From Imbricaverruca yamaguchii (Eukaryota; Arthropoda; Thecostraca; Neoverrucidae): 64,000 bases of DNA. Shown here one piece after another: positions 12,371 through 23,845 of the stretch (position 1 is its first letter; every line of letters begins with the position of its first letter). A program made the translations under genes and the position numbers. The DNA lies in assembly GCA_034440575.1 (NCBI GenBank), contig JAOTOL010001641.1, positions 1,658,501 through 1,722,500 on the forward strand, given 5' to 3'. Below the pieces are notes generated by a model, which saw nothing but the letters and a program-made list of their open reading frames with translations, searched no databases and had not been told where the DNA came from.

Positions 12371-14127
12371 CATGGGGAGTGGACTGCTCCTTCGGTACGC
12401 CACTGCGCATCCCCCAGTGTTTTTATAGCTTAAAAATGGCGTCTATGGAGTACATCGCACAAAATGGACTTCGATATTCCCATTTGACTGCTTGCACCAC
12501 AAATAGTGTTCAGAAATATACATCCTGCAATTTGCCTGAATTCATCTAATTATCATCTGGGTTCATAAATCTCAGCTTAGACGTGCACATCACTGGACGA
12601 TAAAAGCCTTTATAATAGTCTCCGTTGCATTTTGGTATTTTAGTACTTATAATCCGGAAACCTTCATTGAATTCTGGGATCAGAGTTCAATGAGGTCATC
12701 AGAGATCTTTGCTAAGCAAAAATTGTTACATAAACCATGAACCCACCATCCGACCAAACAGTTTCTGTTGAACGACATCATTTTAATTCTATGTTTCACG
12801 TGCTGTCAATGCCACTACTCAGTTACACAGTTGGAGATCCACACGGGACAGTTGTCATGTTCGTCATGTGCCTTCTCAGGTCACATGTTTAACATTACTC
12901 GCCATTCGTCACATAATCCCTTTTCATATCACTCATTTGACCTTGTCAGGTCGTATCACGAGTTCCTAACCCTTTCGGGAGATTTTAAGATTATGAGAGG
13001 GATATATATAGGCATTCTCGCACTTGAAGTTGATATAATAGGGTGTGGACTTCGTCATTGTATCTATGCTACCACAATAATCGATGGAAATGAATATATT
13101 GTTATGTTGGATGCCAGCGCTGATAATAGCCACAAATATCGCACAAAAGGCTAGATATCTGTGTGTTTTTCCCAACTGAAAATCTCTTTAACTGTGGAAA
13201 TGTTTATGAGTTGTTCCATACTATAGTCACGTAATGGATGCATCGTGACAGTAATTTGTATGCTTCAGTAATACAAATACATGAACATGTGCATCGCAGC
13301 CAGGACCAGGGCCATATCTAATGAATGGCTATGTAGTATCAATGAAATGAACTTGCAATTGCGAATTGCATATCTTACCTTCATTGTGATACGTTACTGT
13401 CTTCAACCTTTATAATACTCTACTGCAGGCAATAGTGGGTAATTAATTATATGTTAAATATGTTAACAGTCAACCACAGTGGATATATAGTATGAATGTA
13501 TTTTGGCACAGGCCGACACATTATTTGCTTTATATTATTTCCATAACATAATATAAGGAGTGAATATCCATGCAACTGTTGCACTTCATCAACTCCTCAA
13601 TTAGTTGCATTGCTGTAAGTTCATGTCATTCATGATGCTTTTTAGGAAATTTACATGTCTCAAGAAGGAGCAGCCACCATTGTTGGCCCACCAACTTTGA
13701 AAAGTGGGTGCCAAATGCCCCCTGTTCCTACGCCTATGTTCATAATGATCAGGGTACCGAGTTCTGCCAGTATGCTCGTGTTCACGATGTTCCACCGGCA
13801 AGAATCTAATATCAAATATCGAATAGCTTGACGTGCAGATTGATATTCGTTTCGTGCCTATTTATAATAGCTGCATATTCTCAACGCGAGAAGTTTCGAC
13901 CTGAATAATTCAGCTGTTCATACATGCCCCTCTTAGCTTTTATGCTCATGATGATCAGTGGGTCGAGTTCTACTCGTGTACAAATCTTTAAAGGAATCGG
14001 AAGAGTCCGCCTTTCCGGCAAATATCAAATTCAATGTCAAAATGAATCTGTCGCTAATTTGACAAACGTGTGAGGATGTCACTACCAAAAACTAACAAAT
14101 TGAGACTCCCACCGGCACTCCGCCTAT
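12371..14127. other. Intergenic, no gene seen
   Basis: AT-rich. The frame 12768-13154 (128 codons) has no recognisable domain, and a frame of that length is expected by chance in a window this size. No RNA gene or repeat boundary was recognised. Confidence 0.5.
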
Positions 14128-16266
14128 CGTATTTATTTATTTATGTATTTATTTACTTCACGATGCATGCCCTCTACCTACAGTGGCTCTTATCGACAGT
14201 CTGGGTATAACTCACAGATATTTACCAAGAAAGGATAGATTTGTGGTAAATAGTGGGAGCAGATGCGCAACAAACATTCGTACACCAACATGATACAATA
14301 CCCATATCACTGCTCGCACTACACACACCGCGCTTGCAACACGAGCTATAAACGATCAGTGTATAGAAGTGATAGAAAAGAGGCTTAAGGGGAAGTTCAT
14401 AGTGCACACACATCCATTGTGTACATTTGTGTGTGACTAGTGTTGTTCGTGAAGATATGCTAATGCATGCTTCTTGAAGTTAGATAGCCTCGATGTTTTT
14501 GTTTCAGTATGAAGTTTGTTGTAGTGGAAGACAAACGAGTAGAGAAATATCCTGCGGCCAGCCTTTCTGTGTATGGCTGGCAGGTGCAGGTGGTCGTCTG
14601 CACCTGTGTGACAGTTTCGCAGGGTAGAGTTTGCAGTGATTTGACCGGCAATGTGCGTTGGATCACCAGATCAGGTGCGGTGAGGAGACCCAACTCGTTA
14701 CCGGCATCAGAAATATGACCAAATTTACGTAGACCTGACACGACTCAAGTGGCGAAGTTGATGATCTTGTCTAGTCTGTAGATGTTTGCTGTCGATCCTT
14801 TCCAGTAAACAGATATGCATTAGCAGATATTGGACATAACTAGGCTATTTACTATAGTGAAGAGGATACTGGTGGGCAGATGGTGACGCAGATGGCTCAG
14901 GACCAGAAGGAGTCCAGTGCACTTGCGGACTACAGCAGCTACATGGGAATCCCGCGACATGTGGCGATCAAATGTCACCCCAAGGTTCTTACACGAATGG
15001 CTCTAATCTATCACGCCGTCCCTAAAGTACATTCGTATCGGGGTAATATTACGGAGATTTTGACGCGATCCGAACGTGCGAAGCTGATTTTGGTCGGGTT
15101 TGCTTTCAAGTCGTTATCCAGGAATTATCACATTGTTGGTTCAGACATGTCTCCTTATAACTTATCAGATTTGGGCGATAAGATTTGCGACCGGAGATGA
15201 GGACCTGGGTGTCGTCTGCGAATTGAAAAAAAGACACCTATGTTGTTTTTGGAGATAGGAGGAGAGATGCCTGTTTCCGCGTTGATCTGAGATGCTAACA
15301 ACCTGCGTGTAACCTCAGATATATGCCCTAATCCAGCGGTATCGATTCCATGGAGTTCTAGTTTGGTGAGCAGTTTGGCGTTGTCCATTACGTCGAAACA
15401 TTTACTGAGGTCCAGAATGCAAAGGAGAACTACTTTCGAACGGTCCATTGCTGCTAGTATTTTGTCCGTGACTGAGATGAGAGCGGTTTCCGTAGAGTGA
15501 CGTGGTCTGAAGCCGTGCTGAGTTTGGCCCAGTAGGTGGCTTGAGTTCAGGTAGTCATGAAGTTGTTTCTGCACTCCCCTCTCAGTGATCTTGGCGATAA
15601 CCGGAACCAATAAGATGGGCCTAAAAATAGAGGGGTATGAAGAATCTCTTCATTTGTGAATGGGAGTTATTATTCACTGTTTCCTTGTTTCCAAGTGGAG
15701 GGGATATCAGCTGTAGTCAGGTATGTGTTTATAATGTCGAGCAGCACTTCTCTGATAAAAAGAACAGAAATTTAATAACGATAATACAGATCCCGTCGGG
15801 TCCACAAGCACATGTGCTTCTCATGTCCATGACGATTTTTGCTAGCTGTTCAAGAGATATGGGTGATACTTTACAGGAGCTACTAGATACGCGCGATAGC
15901 AGGCAACTGGGAGATGTGTGTTCAAGCATGTTTGCCTGGCGTTTGACTTCTGCTGATACTTTACCAATGCATTGATATAGCTGCTCAGGTAGGACCTGAC
16001 GTTGAACCATGTGAGAGCCTTTTTTGTGTCGATAATGGGCTTGATAGCACGCCACTCAGCTAATGGGCCTTCCTGAGCTATCTTTCCACTAATCTCGTCC
16101 CCACAGTCAGCTCTAATAGCTGATCGCATTTGTCTGGTAGGTACTTTTGTATGTGTTTCTATCTGGTAAGTGCTAAGCTACATTTCGCCGATGCATGAGC
16201 TGTTTGGTAGCTTCGCTAACATGTGATGCTGTTGGGTTCCGAATTTTGATGTTTCTGAGTGGCAGG
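14128..16266 (-). mobile_element. 5'-truncated, decayed LINE (family I), copy A
   Basis: Read on the minus strand, 16266 downward: a post-endonuclease linker (LRNIKIRNP, EATKQLMHRRN, RADCGDEISGKIAQEGP), RT fingers and palm (VPVIAKITERGVQKQLHDYL, TQHGFRPRHSTETALISV, LLCILDLSKCFDV), the C-terminal region (SGLRKFGHISD, TERLAAGYFSTRLSSTTTNF) and a 3' tail of TAAATAAATAC-type units at 14128-14165. Frames are broken in several places and the GVFxGSSLGPLL/YADDT part is deleted or scrambled near 15200. It is the same family as the interrupted copy at 31.4-39.7 kb. The 5' end lies within the linker, so the endonuclease is lost. Not functional. Confidence 0.85.
15155..15610 (-). pseudogene. LINE reverse transcriptase fragment
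   Basis: 151 codons covering RT motifs around the conserved QHGFRPRHSTETAL block and LDLSKCFDV. Upstream and downstream RT parts are in other frames, and the sequence ends in a scrambled region before the catalytic YADD motif. Part of LINE copy A. Confidence 0.8.
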
Positions 16267-16776
16267 TCGTAACCACGGTCTGCGGCTATGGGAAAACGAA
16301 CAATAGGTGTAAAATAAGACACGATGCATCTCAGGTGGTGTGGTCAAGCTGGTTGGGGAGGGGCTGGTCCCTGCGGTTAAAATGTCTTGCGACGCTCACG
16401 CTGCCTGTTGTGTGTGGCACCAGCGGTACCTGCCGAGAAACATGTGCGCGCGGTGCCTGCCCGGCTATAACTGACCTGCCGGCTGATACGTCCCGGCCCC
16501 TATCGATGTTCATTGGCAGCCGGGGACGTCATCTGGGCGCTGATTTGGGTTCAGCAGATTACCACGACAGCAAGAAATGGTACTTTTCCGCGTACGTTCC
16601 TGGCTAACAAGTATACGTGAGTGGTGCAAATTATACGTCATCTGGAAGCTTGTTTAATGGTATTTCGATAATCATGGGAGACTTTCACACGAATGTGTTA
16701 GTTATTGTATAAAATGGTGTTATTTAGACCTATGTCATATCCATCGACACTATTTAACTTAAGCGGGCCGAGCGAA
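16267..16776. other. Intergenic, no gene seen
   Basis: Contains a GC-rich patch at 16340-16560 with no recognised product. No repeat boundary was identified. Confidence 0.45.
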
Positions 16777-16852
16777 TCGGTGTTGGTAGCGCAGTTGGTA
16801 GCGCGTCGATTTGCCGACTCGGAGGTAGCCGGTTCGAGCCTGGAGGCCGGCG
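16777..16852 (+). repeat. tRNA-like sequence (SINE head or tRNA relic)
   Basis: A-box-like TGGTAGCGCAGTTGG (16784-16798) and a B box GGTTCGAGCC (16831-16840) at tRNA spacing. The anticodon arm folds poorly (only a 4-bp GTCG/CGAC stem) and the acceptor arms do not pair convincingly, so a working tRNA is unlikely. Confidence 0.5.
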
Positions 16853-17997
16853 GCTTTTTGTGCACGTCGTGGGAAGTTTTTCTAATAAGCGACAGTGAAT
16901 TAAGACAATGTTCACATGGGACGATCTTTTTCATAAAGAGAAGGGAAATATTCTGCAATATTCAATATTCAGATATTCTGCAAGGCTGGGGTTCTGCCAC
17001 CTTAAATGTATGGTTGGGCACTTCTTCTAATCAGCCAGGCATAGGAAATACGGAACACGTCACCGCTTATGGCGGCGTCCAGGCCCACAGTCCCTTCCTG
17101 ACACGGGCAGCGGACCATCGGGGTGGGACAGGAGACAGGATCCCCTGAATTTAATCATTTGTGGCACTACGGCAGTGCATTGCAAATATTGAGCTAAAAA
17201 CTAACGGTTGCCCTTTCCCCTCCCACCAGTACACGCCGACCAACATTAGTCCCTGCTCCCCGAGGTGTGCATATAATAACAGTACATGATTATCAAGGTG
17301 ACAAAACCATCAATTGTGCATGCTCCCGAACAGTCAAATGACTGGACCCCAGCTGGAGTCAGAGCGATGCCAGTTCTAAGCTCGGCTCCACGCCTTTTAC
17401 GATACACGGCGAACACACGCCACCAGGACTGCGACAAGCATTGCTTTGACAGGAGCAGACGTTTGCTAAAATATTTCGGTGACAATCCTGAACTTTCTGG
17501 AGTCCCGGCGCAAAATAGAAAATCACGCTTTTCGTACCATGAACGCTCGATTTAGATTCGGGAACAACTTTGTGGAACCCGTAGCGCTAAGACGGATTGT
17601 AGATGCCCGCATGAGGATTTCGGTTCGATTATCATGCATTGTCAAAGGCTTAACGCGGAACTTGGCAAGATTTGGGAAGCATCCCCGTGCATTCCCCATC
17701 GTGGCTTTGCCCATGTTCGCACACCGTTATTCGGCATTTTCAGTTGAAATGAATTGGCTGCGTCACTCACGCCATGTGAATCAAACTTCTGTCATGCATG
17801 CAATATTGCATGGGTAACAGCAATTTCTATGCCAGACCAGCTCGGAAGCAACTTTAATAACAGTTTAATTTGTGGTTGGAATGGAAAATTACCATGTAAT
17901 ACCATACATCTTTTTAATTAAGTGTGTTCTATTATTAATTAAAGAAAATATTTTCCTTTCAAAATATGATTTCTTTATTCGCGTCGTGCGACCTGAA
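16853..17997. other. Intergenic, no gene seen
   Basis: No supportable gene. Short open frames (for example 17286-17555 and 17479-17817) overlap in several frames and match nothing I recognise. Confidence 0.45.
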
Positions 17998-18342
17998 ATG
18001 CCACCCCGGTAGCTCAGTTGGTTACAGCGCTGGCCTGTGCTGGTCTCCCCTGTCCTGGCAACACAGGGTTCGAATTGCTTCGCGCGCTCGCGTTTAGCCC
18101 CCGGCCAGGAGTGTGAGTTGGCAACTGGCCCGATAAGGCCGGGGACGAGCTACCGAGCGGCCGTGCCGGTGTATTGACGGCACGTTACACTTTCGATCAA
18201 AATTCTGCCGTTGAAAAGGAATTCGTGGATCGGGTGGTGGGGCGAGGGTTCACGCAACAAGCTCTGCTTAGCAATATAACCCTGGTTCCTAAAGCCACCC
18301 CAGCAACAACTGGGACTAAATTTTAAATAATAAAAAAAAATC
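17998..18342 (+). mobile_element. tRNA-derived SINE candidate
   Basis: Starts with an A box GGTAGCTCAGTTGG (about 18008) and a B box GGGTTCGAATTG (18066-18077). A GC-rich body follows (GCCCCCGGCCAGGAGTGTGAG, split here by eye at GTTGGCAACTGG), and it ends in an A-rich tail AATAATAAAAAAAAAT (about 18327-18342). Head, body and A-rich tail fit a SINE. I found no clear target duplication and no second copy in the window. Confidence 0.5.
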
Positions 18343-18734
18343 ACGCATTTTGCAGTACAGCACGACATAAATACGGCAGCAAAAGTTGTTTATCAATCAG
18401 ACTTTAATACGAGGAGCATGCATCTGGAGAAGACGAGACTGCCAAGATTGAGGAAGCCCTCACTCCCACTGCCGATAGTTTCTCGGTTGTGTACTCTGTG
18501 GTGGAAGTGAATGTGCATTTTGGGCGCATGGACTGCGTTCGTCATTTTGCGCACATGAATATATATATTCCGGCGCCCAACAGAGTGCGTATTAAAACGA
18601 TATATTGAGGCATATATCGAAGCAAACACATGAAGCAGAAAAAGAACCTTGGGTTCCTTTACGACGCAATTAACTGCTAGGCCATATAGCGTCGCCAACT
18701 TCTCAAACCGATTGGTCGCGGGTGAACTCGGTAA
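18343..18734. other. Intergenic, possible old mini-retroposon relic
   Basis: No gene seen. At about 18515-18556 the sequence TTGGGCGCATGGACTGCG followed by TTCGTCATTTTGCGC resembles the mini-retroposon family (compare 57235-57290), but no target duplication is visible, so this is only a possible diverged copy. Confidence 0.35.
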
Positions 18735-18818
18735 TTCAGCTGGTTGCGGGACTCGAACCCATAATTTTACGGTCAAGAGCCCAACACCCTACGGACTAAG
18801 CTACCGCGGCTCCACCAA
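18735..18818 (-). repeat. tRNA-like sequence (SINE head)
   Basis: On the minus strand: GGTAGCTTAGTCCGTAGGG resembling an A box and D arm, then a perfect B box GGTTCGAGTCC. The T arm partly pairs but the acceptor stem does not, so this looks like a tRNA-derived repeat rather than a tRNA gene. Confidence 0.5.
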
Positions 18819-19395
18819 ACGCGTGACATAAGAGGTTATCGGTAGCAGGTGCAGATAAGCCACGGTACTTAATGAGATTGCATTGCGGCAATACATTACA
18901 ATATCTAGCATTACCGTACGTACATATCTGGCACCTTATAAAATCGGACGAACTGGCAAGAATAGATGGAACATCCTCATCGTGACATCTGTGGCTGAGA
19001 ACAACTCGACATGCATACATACACAGACTACTCTCAAGTCCCTTCGGAATAACGGGGATATTATGGTCCACTTCCCTCGTGCGATCATAATTGTGATATG
19101 ATCTCTAAATTAGGCGTTATACTGGCTCAATATGTCCCGACAGCCCGCACCCCCCAAAGCAATAGACAAGTAATAAACGTGGAGTTTTCGTAAAATGAAG
19201 AATATATGCATAATATTCCAAATATAAAGAACTTCAAGAATACCTTTCAAGCAAAAACTGAACGAGGTATTGTTCAGAGCGACGAAGCGGGAAGGTGTTC
19301 AGCTCCATTATTTAACAGTTGCCCTCAGCTCCGTTCGATTGCCATAGCAAGGCCTCGATATTGGCCTCCCGTTCTCACACGTCCTTGTCCACCAG
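18819..19395. other. Upstream of the mGluR-like exon
   Basis: No gene seen. It ends in a pyrimidine-rich tract and TTGTCCACCAG that looks like a 3' splice site for the exon at 19396. The receptor's first exon(s), with start codon and signal peptide, must lie further upstream or were not recognised. Confidence 0.45.
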
Positions 19396-21486
19396 GTGGC
19401 GCTGGATCGGTCGAGCTACCAGCTGGCTGTGCTGGCGCCAGTACACGAGCAGGGCGGCGACATCTTCAGCTGTGGCAAACTGTCCGACACGACTACCGTG
19501 CTGGCGGTGGCCGCCGCCGCCTGGACGGTCCACTCTTCGACGCTGCCCGTCGGTGCGCGCGTTCTCGACTCGTGCGGCCGGCCGGAGCGCGCGCGGGACC
19601 AGCTGTTCAGCCTGCTGAGCTCAGCGGCGGCCGACCCGCGCCGGCTGGTCGGCGTCGTCAGCCTGACTGAAGCCACATGCGCCGGCGTCGCCGACATGCT
19701 GCAGCAGGCCAGCGTGCCGCACGTGTGCGTGCCGACCGGCGGCCACGGCGCCGTGTACGACCGACTGACCGGGCCGTATCGCACGGTGCCGCTCGTGGCG
19801 CGCGAGGTCCATGCGCTCGTCTCACTGGTGCGCCGACTCGGCTGGGAGTACGTGTCGGTGCTGCACTCAACCGATGCGTACGGCGTGCACGCGCTGCACC
19901 AGCTAATGGAGACGGCACCGCAGCACGACATCTGCGTCGGCTCCGTGATCGGCATCGGCGCCGGCTTCGACGAGGCCGAGGCAGAGGGCGCGTGGGCCGA
20001 GCTGAGGCGACCACACGCAGCACCCACCATTGTGCTGCTGGTGTCGCGGCCTGAGCAAACCCGGCTCTTCCTGGCGACGGCGGCGCGGCTGGGCGTCGAC
20101 GACTCGGTGCTGTTCGTCGGCGGCCGCCACTGGAGCAGGCGCTGGACCTCCGCGCAGCTGGCGCCGGCGCTGCGCCACGCCGTCTTCGTCACGCTGCCTG
20201 CGGCGACGCCCGTTGCGGCCGTGGCGCGCTGGCTGGCCGGTATGACGCCTGAGAAGCACGCACCGTTCCCGGACTCGTGGTTCTCTGAGTTGTACGGTCG
20301 GCTCCACGACTGTGCGTCTGGGGCCAGCCGGCCGACCTGTGTCGCGCAAGGCCTCGCCAACGTGTCGGCAGCAGCCGCCTCTCCGTACACCCAACACGCG
20401 GCGCTGGCCATCACCACCCTGCTGGCCAGCCTCGACAGCTACCTTCGGCGCCACTGCGCCCTCGGCGCGCCGTGCGCCCGTCTGGTCGGCGCCGAACTGA
20501 TGGCAGAGATGGACACGCGATTCGGGAACGACTCGGCGCGCGTGCTGGAGAGTGGCGGTCTGCAGGCGTGGACACTGCCGGATGGTCGGCAGCCGAAGCT
20601 ACTCGCCACATACCGGCGCGGCTTGCTGCGGCTGAAGCGGGCCGCGGCGCCAGAAGTGGCGCGTCTGCGCCGCCACCAGTCGACGTGCCGCGCTGGACCT
20701 TGCCTGCGGACGTGCGCCAGCCAGTCGGACAAGTTCGCGTCGCTGTCGATGCCAACGCCAGTGCCCGACATGCAGGGCTTCCGCTCCATCTTCGGTGTGG
20801 TGTGCGTGACGTTTTCCGGGCTGGGTGTGCTTGTAGCGCTCATTTGTCTTGTGTACTTCAACATATCGCCCAGCCGAATCTGCCGCTCGCCGGTCGACTG
20901 CCAAGTGCTGCTGGGCCTGATGCTGGTGTGCTGCGACAACGCCGCCTTCCTGCTGCAGCCCAGTCCGGCCGTGTGCGGCACACGTCGTTTCCTCACTGGC
21001 CTCGCCTACGCCACCGTCTACTCAGCGCTGCTGGTCAAGGTGATCCACCTGTGGAGGGTGCATGGCGGTAGGTGCGACGAGCTGTCGCAGCGCGGCGCCC
21101 TGCTGCTGGTAGCGCTTTGCCTGCTGGCCATCCAGGCGCTGCTGGGTGCCGCATGGCTGGTGCTCTCGCCGCCCACCGTCCACCTGTCGGGCGACATCTA
21201 CCGATGCTCGCCGGGCGGCAGGTTCGAGCAGGACCTGGCCGTGTCGCTCAGCTACGTGCTGGTGCTGAAGCTGACGCTTGTGTGCTTCTGTCTGGCCACT
21301 TGGCGCAGTCCGGAGAGTCACCAGGAGCCACGCTGGCTGCTCTGCACGCTGGCGATCAACAGCGTCTGCTGGGCCGTCTGGCTTGGCGTATCGCTCACCG
21401 GGCCGCAGCAGCGCAGAGATGGCGCTACCGTCCTCTGCAACCTGGTCTGTACCAGCGTCTTCTTCGTGTGTCTCTACCTGAGAAAG
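19396..21486 (+). CDS. mGluR-like class C GPCR, main exon (ligand-binding lobe + 7TM)
   Basis: Internal exon of 697 codons. It begins at GTG directly after a CACCAG acceptor, so the true N-terminus and signal peptide are upstream, and it ends at CTGAGAAAG followed by donor GTATGT (phase 0). Residues 1 to about 430 are a Venus-flytrap ligand-binding domain: GVVSLTEATC, then RRLGWEYVSVLHSTDAYG (compare the WxYVSxLxSExxYG of metabotropic glutamate receptors), ICVGSVIGI, and PDSWFSELYGRLHDC. Seven TM helices follow at about 464-488, 505-522, 531-556, 567-591, 614-636, 645-668 and 676-697, with Cys before TM3 and in ECL2. The usual nine-cysteine linker between lobe and TM1 is missing; only a short CRAGPCLRTC remains. 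By my alignment the Thr that binds the amino group of glutamate is not conserved, so the ligand may not be glutamate. Plasma-membrane, G-protein-coupled. Strikingly GC-rich against AT-rich flanks. Confidence 0.9.
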
Positions 21487-22172
21487 GTATGTTCTGCGCT
21501 TCCTTTGTTACAATGTACAAAGAGGGAACTGGCCGGAAATCCAAATTAATTGCATGAATCGTGAATCCACTTCTGCCCGTGTTTAGTGTACCGTATATTG
21601 TTGAATTTTCCAAGTAACTTTTGCCTTATGGAGAGGAGGCGCGATCTCGACTAAATGTTTCTTCTATGAAGAAATGATCCCTCCCTTTCTTGATAATTTG
21701 CCATTTCTGGCACATCTTACCCAGTGGTATAGCTTTGCATGTCCCTGGGAGGACATTTGTCACCCGCAGTCAATGCTGACTTTTCCCTCCAAATAATTAT
21801 TATTTCTTTAAATATGGGACTGTATGCGGTTTTTTCCCACCCACCACCAGCAAAAAAAAAAAAACCATTCGTGCCCACCAATTGCATTCATGTACTGTGT
21901 CCTCCCTATGTTTTAGAAACCTGCACCAATGGTCCCATCCCATAACGGCTTCAATTACCAAACTTTTTATCCTCATTTTCTCTTCATGGTACAGAAATCC
22001 CTTATTTATTTCACGATATAAATACTTTCCACAGCAACGGCTGATAGTGATAATCGCAGTCAACAGAGACCTATATCTGGTCCAACTAAGATCATATCTA
22101 ACTCGACCGCCACTCGCGGGAGTCATCGCGGCACTGCACAGTGGCGTAGCCCACATTCCCCGTCGTCTCCAG

Positions 22173-22332
22173 GTGCTGCTGTTTAATTATCTGTGGCGGA
22201 ACCCGGACGGTCCGGAGCTCCACTCTCCGATGACCACCTCAACTATCAACAACTCGTTCATGATGCAAATGCCTGCGAAGCTGAAGAACTTCTCTCTGGT
22301 TCACACGCCGCAGCTATCTGAGAGGATACAAG
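22173..22332 (+). CDS. mGluR-like gene, exon 2 of this window (cytoplasmic tail)
   Basis: Starts after the acceptor CGTCGTCTCCAG and joins the previous exon in phase 0, giving LYLRK|VLLFNYLWRNPDG. This is the TM7-to-tail junction expected of the family (compare PKIYVILFxPEKN). The tail reads HSPMTTSTINNSFMMQMP, then PAKLKNFSLVHTPQLSERIQ. I end the exon at ACAAG with a non-canonical GC donor (GCGAGT), because this gives phase 1 and joins cleanly to 22631. If the GC donor is wrong, the frame stays open to a TGA at 22380-22382 (GESIVAKSQCGCTASA), a plausible alternative C-terminus. Confidence 0.7.
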
Positions 22333-22630
22333 GCGAGTCGATCGTGGCGAAATCACAGTGCGGTTGCACAGCATCAGCATGAACATCATCAGCACCGGCA
22401 TGTTCACACAGAAGTCAAACAACATGGGCTGTTCGGATGTTGCTGCACTGCACTAAACATCCACACTCCACAGTCTCGACATGTTAGCTTAGGAGCAATC
22501 GCATATAAGGATTCGGTATATATGCGATTTCGGTAAAGTACACATTTCACCTGGTTCGGCTAAAAAGTAGCATGTACCGTACACCAACCAGCCGTCGACA
22601 CCACCCAGTCTTACGGTTGCTGGGCTGCAG

Positions 22631-22791
22631 AAAACGCGCGAACCTGGAACCCATCTACCGAAGAGAACAGCGCCTCACTCAGCTTCGGCGACGACGAGAG
22701 CATGGACCTGGACCGGTCTCTGTCCGTGCACGAGTTCCCGCAACAGCAGCAGCAGCAACGGCAGCAGCCAGCTGCCGCTTGTCTTCACGTG
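22631..22791 (+). CDS. mGluR-like gene, exon 3 of this window (acidic/Gln-rich tail)
   Basis: Follows the acceptor GTTGCTGGGCTGCAG. With the one base left by exon 2 it reads ENARTWNPSTEENSASLSFG, then DDESMDLDRSLSVHEF and a Q-rich stretch. Low-complexity acidic and serine-rich composition is usual for class C GPCR tails. Donor GTCAGT at 22792 leaves phase 0; if unused, the frame stops at TAG 22804-22806, which is formed by the first bases of the inserted hAT element. So the transposon would supply the stop codon if this intron is retained. Confidence 0.55.
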
Positions 22792-22795
22792 GTCA

Positions 22796-22803
22796 GTATA
22801 CAG
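22796..22803. repeat. Target-site duplication, left (hAT)
   Basis: GTATACAG, identical to 23838-23845 on the other side of the element: a perfect 8-bp duplication as made by hAT transposases. Confidence 0.9.
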
Positions 22804-23837
22804 TAGGAATGCACCGGATAGACTATCCGGCCGGGTATCCGGCCGGATATCACGAATTTTCAACTATTCGTTATCCGGTCGGATATTTCTTGCTATCCGG
22901 CCGGATACCGGATATTTTCCATTGCTTGCAACGATTTCCAGTTAGTATTCACCACGTCCTGCACCAGTAAGTTAGTATTCGGAACGTCCTGCACCAGAAG
23001 TCGCGGTTGCAGGCCTTCAGCTCGCTGGAGCTCCTTGAGGGTAGTGCAGGCCACTGATGAGTGGCTGAAGTGAGTCACCAGCCTCCGACCCTTGGTCAGG
23101 AGCGCGTTCACAGCCGGCTGCGACCGGATGGCGTCGCCAACCACCAACTGAAGACGGTGGATAGTGCAGTGAACGGCCGGAATATCGGCCAGCTCGCAAC
23201 CCAGTCATGTTGGAGGCCCCGTCACGGATCAGTAGATGCCGCCGACTTCTGACTGGGTTCCACTCGTCCCACAACTTCGTCAGCATTTCCGAGATGTTGA
23301 TGCTACTGTGTGATGCCGGAAAGTGGGCCGCTTTCAGGACGACGTCTCGACGCTGGGGGGGGGGAGCGATGTTGCATGGTGTTTGTCGTCGACCGGGTTG
23401 GGGGTGAGTCGGCCCGGCGGGTGGTGTTTTTATTGTTGGCTGTTGTTGATAATTGTTGGTGTGGTATTTGTCGTGTCCACGGGGGCGGTGGGAGCGGTGT
23501 TGGCCTGCATGTAATGCGGCAAAAATTTCCGTTTGCCGCCATTTGGGGGGGGGGCGAAAACGTGGTTTTCCCCGCACCATCTTCGTTTGGGGGGGGGGGA
23601 ATGCCCATTTTGCCCCCCGGGATCCGCCAGTTTGGGAAAAAGCATGCCATTGCTTGCTTGCTTAATGAAGAGGGGTTTTGGAGGGCCTGAAATCATCTGC
23701 ATTTTTAATGCATACACTTGAGAAAGACAGTGGAATGGTGGGAACCTAAAAGTTCAGTATCGGGCCGGATATTATCACGATCTGGCCCGATATACTATTC
23801 GGCCGGATATCAGAATTCACTATCCGGTGCATCCCTA
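22804..23837 (-). mobile_element. hAT DNA transposon, 1,034 bp, internally deleted
   Basis: Ends are inverted repeats: TAGGAATGCACCGGATAG at the left and the complement of TAGGGATGCACCGGATAG at the right, with further CCGGCCGGATA-type subterminal repeats at both ends. It is flanked by the perfect 8-bp duplication GTATACAG. The minus strand keeps a transposase remnant. The element is non-autonomous: the N-terminal and C-terminal thirds of a transposase are missing and G-rich filler (23340-23640) occupies part of the inside. It lies in the gene immediately downstream of the exon 22631-22791. Confidence 0.93.
22893..23290 (-). pseudogene. hAT transposase fragment
   Basis: On the minus strand: LLIRDGASNMTGLRAG, then CTIHRLQLVVGDAIRSQ, VNALLTKGRRLVTHFSHSS, LKELQRAEGLQPRLLVQDV. 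This corresponds to the hAT core (the HxLxLVVxDA block, then a KxRxLVxHFxHS helix and the QDVxTRWNS block). The last block is damaged: TRW has become NTNW, after a short tandem duplication of LLVQDVPNTN. Frames shift between 23150 and 23250. The RNase-H-fold C-terminus with the catalytic Glu and dimerisation region is absent, so no active enzyme is made. Confidence 0.8.
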
Positions 23838-23845
23838 GTATACAG
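23838..23845. repeat. Target-site duplication, right (hAT)
   Basis: GTATACAG, the exact copy of 22796-22803. Confidence 0.9.

Noticed and set aside
10139..12410. Several 60-175-codon frames rich in Phe, Trp and Arg
   Set aside because: Explained by the 20-21-bp satellite; no frame is maintained across units.
12768..13154. 128-codon plus frame
   Set aside because: Length expected by chance in this window, with no domain or coding bias that I can see.
19416..20454. Large antisense frames opposite the receptor exon
   Set aside because: GC-rich codon use opens the shadow frames; the plus frame has unmistakable receptor domains.
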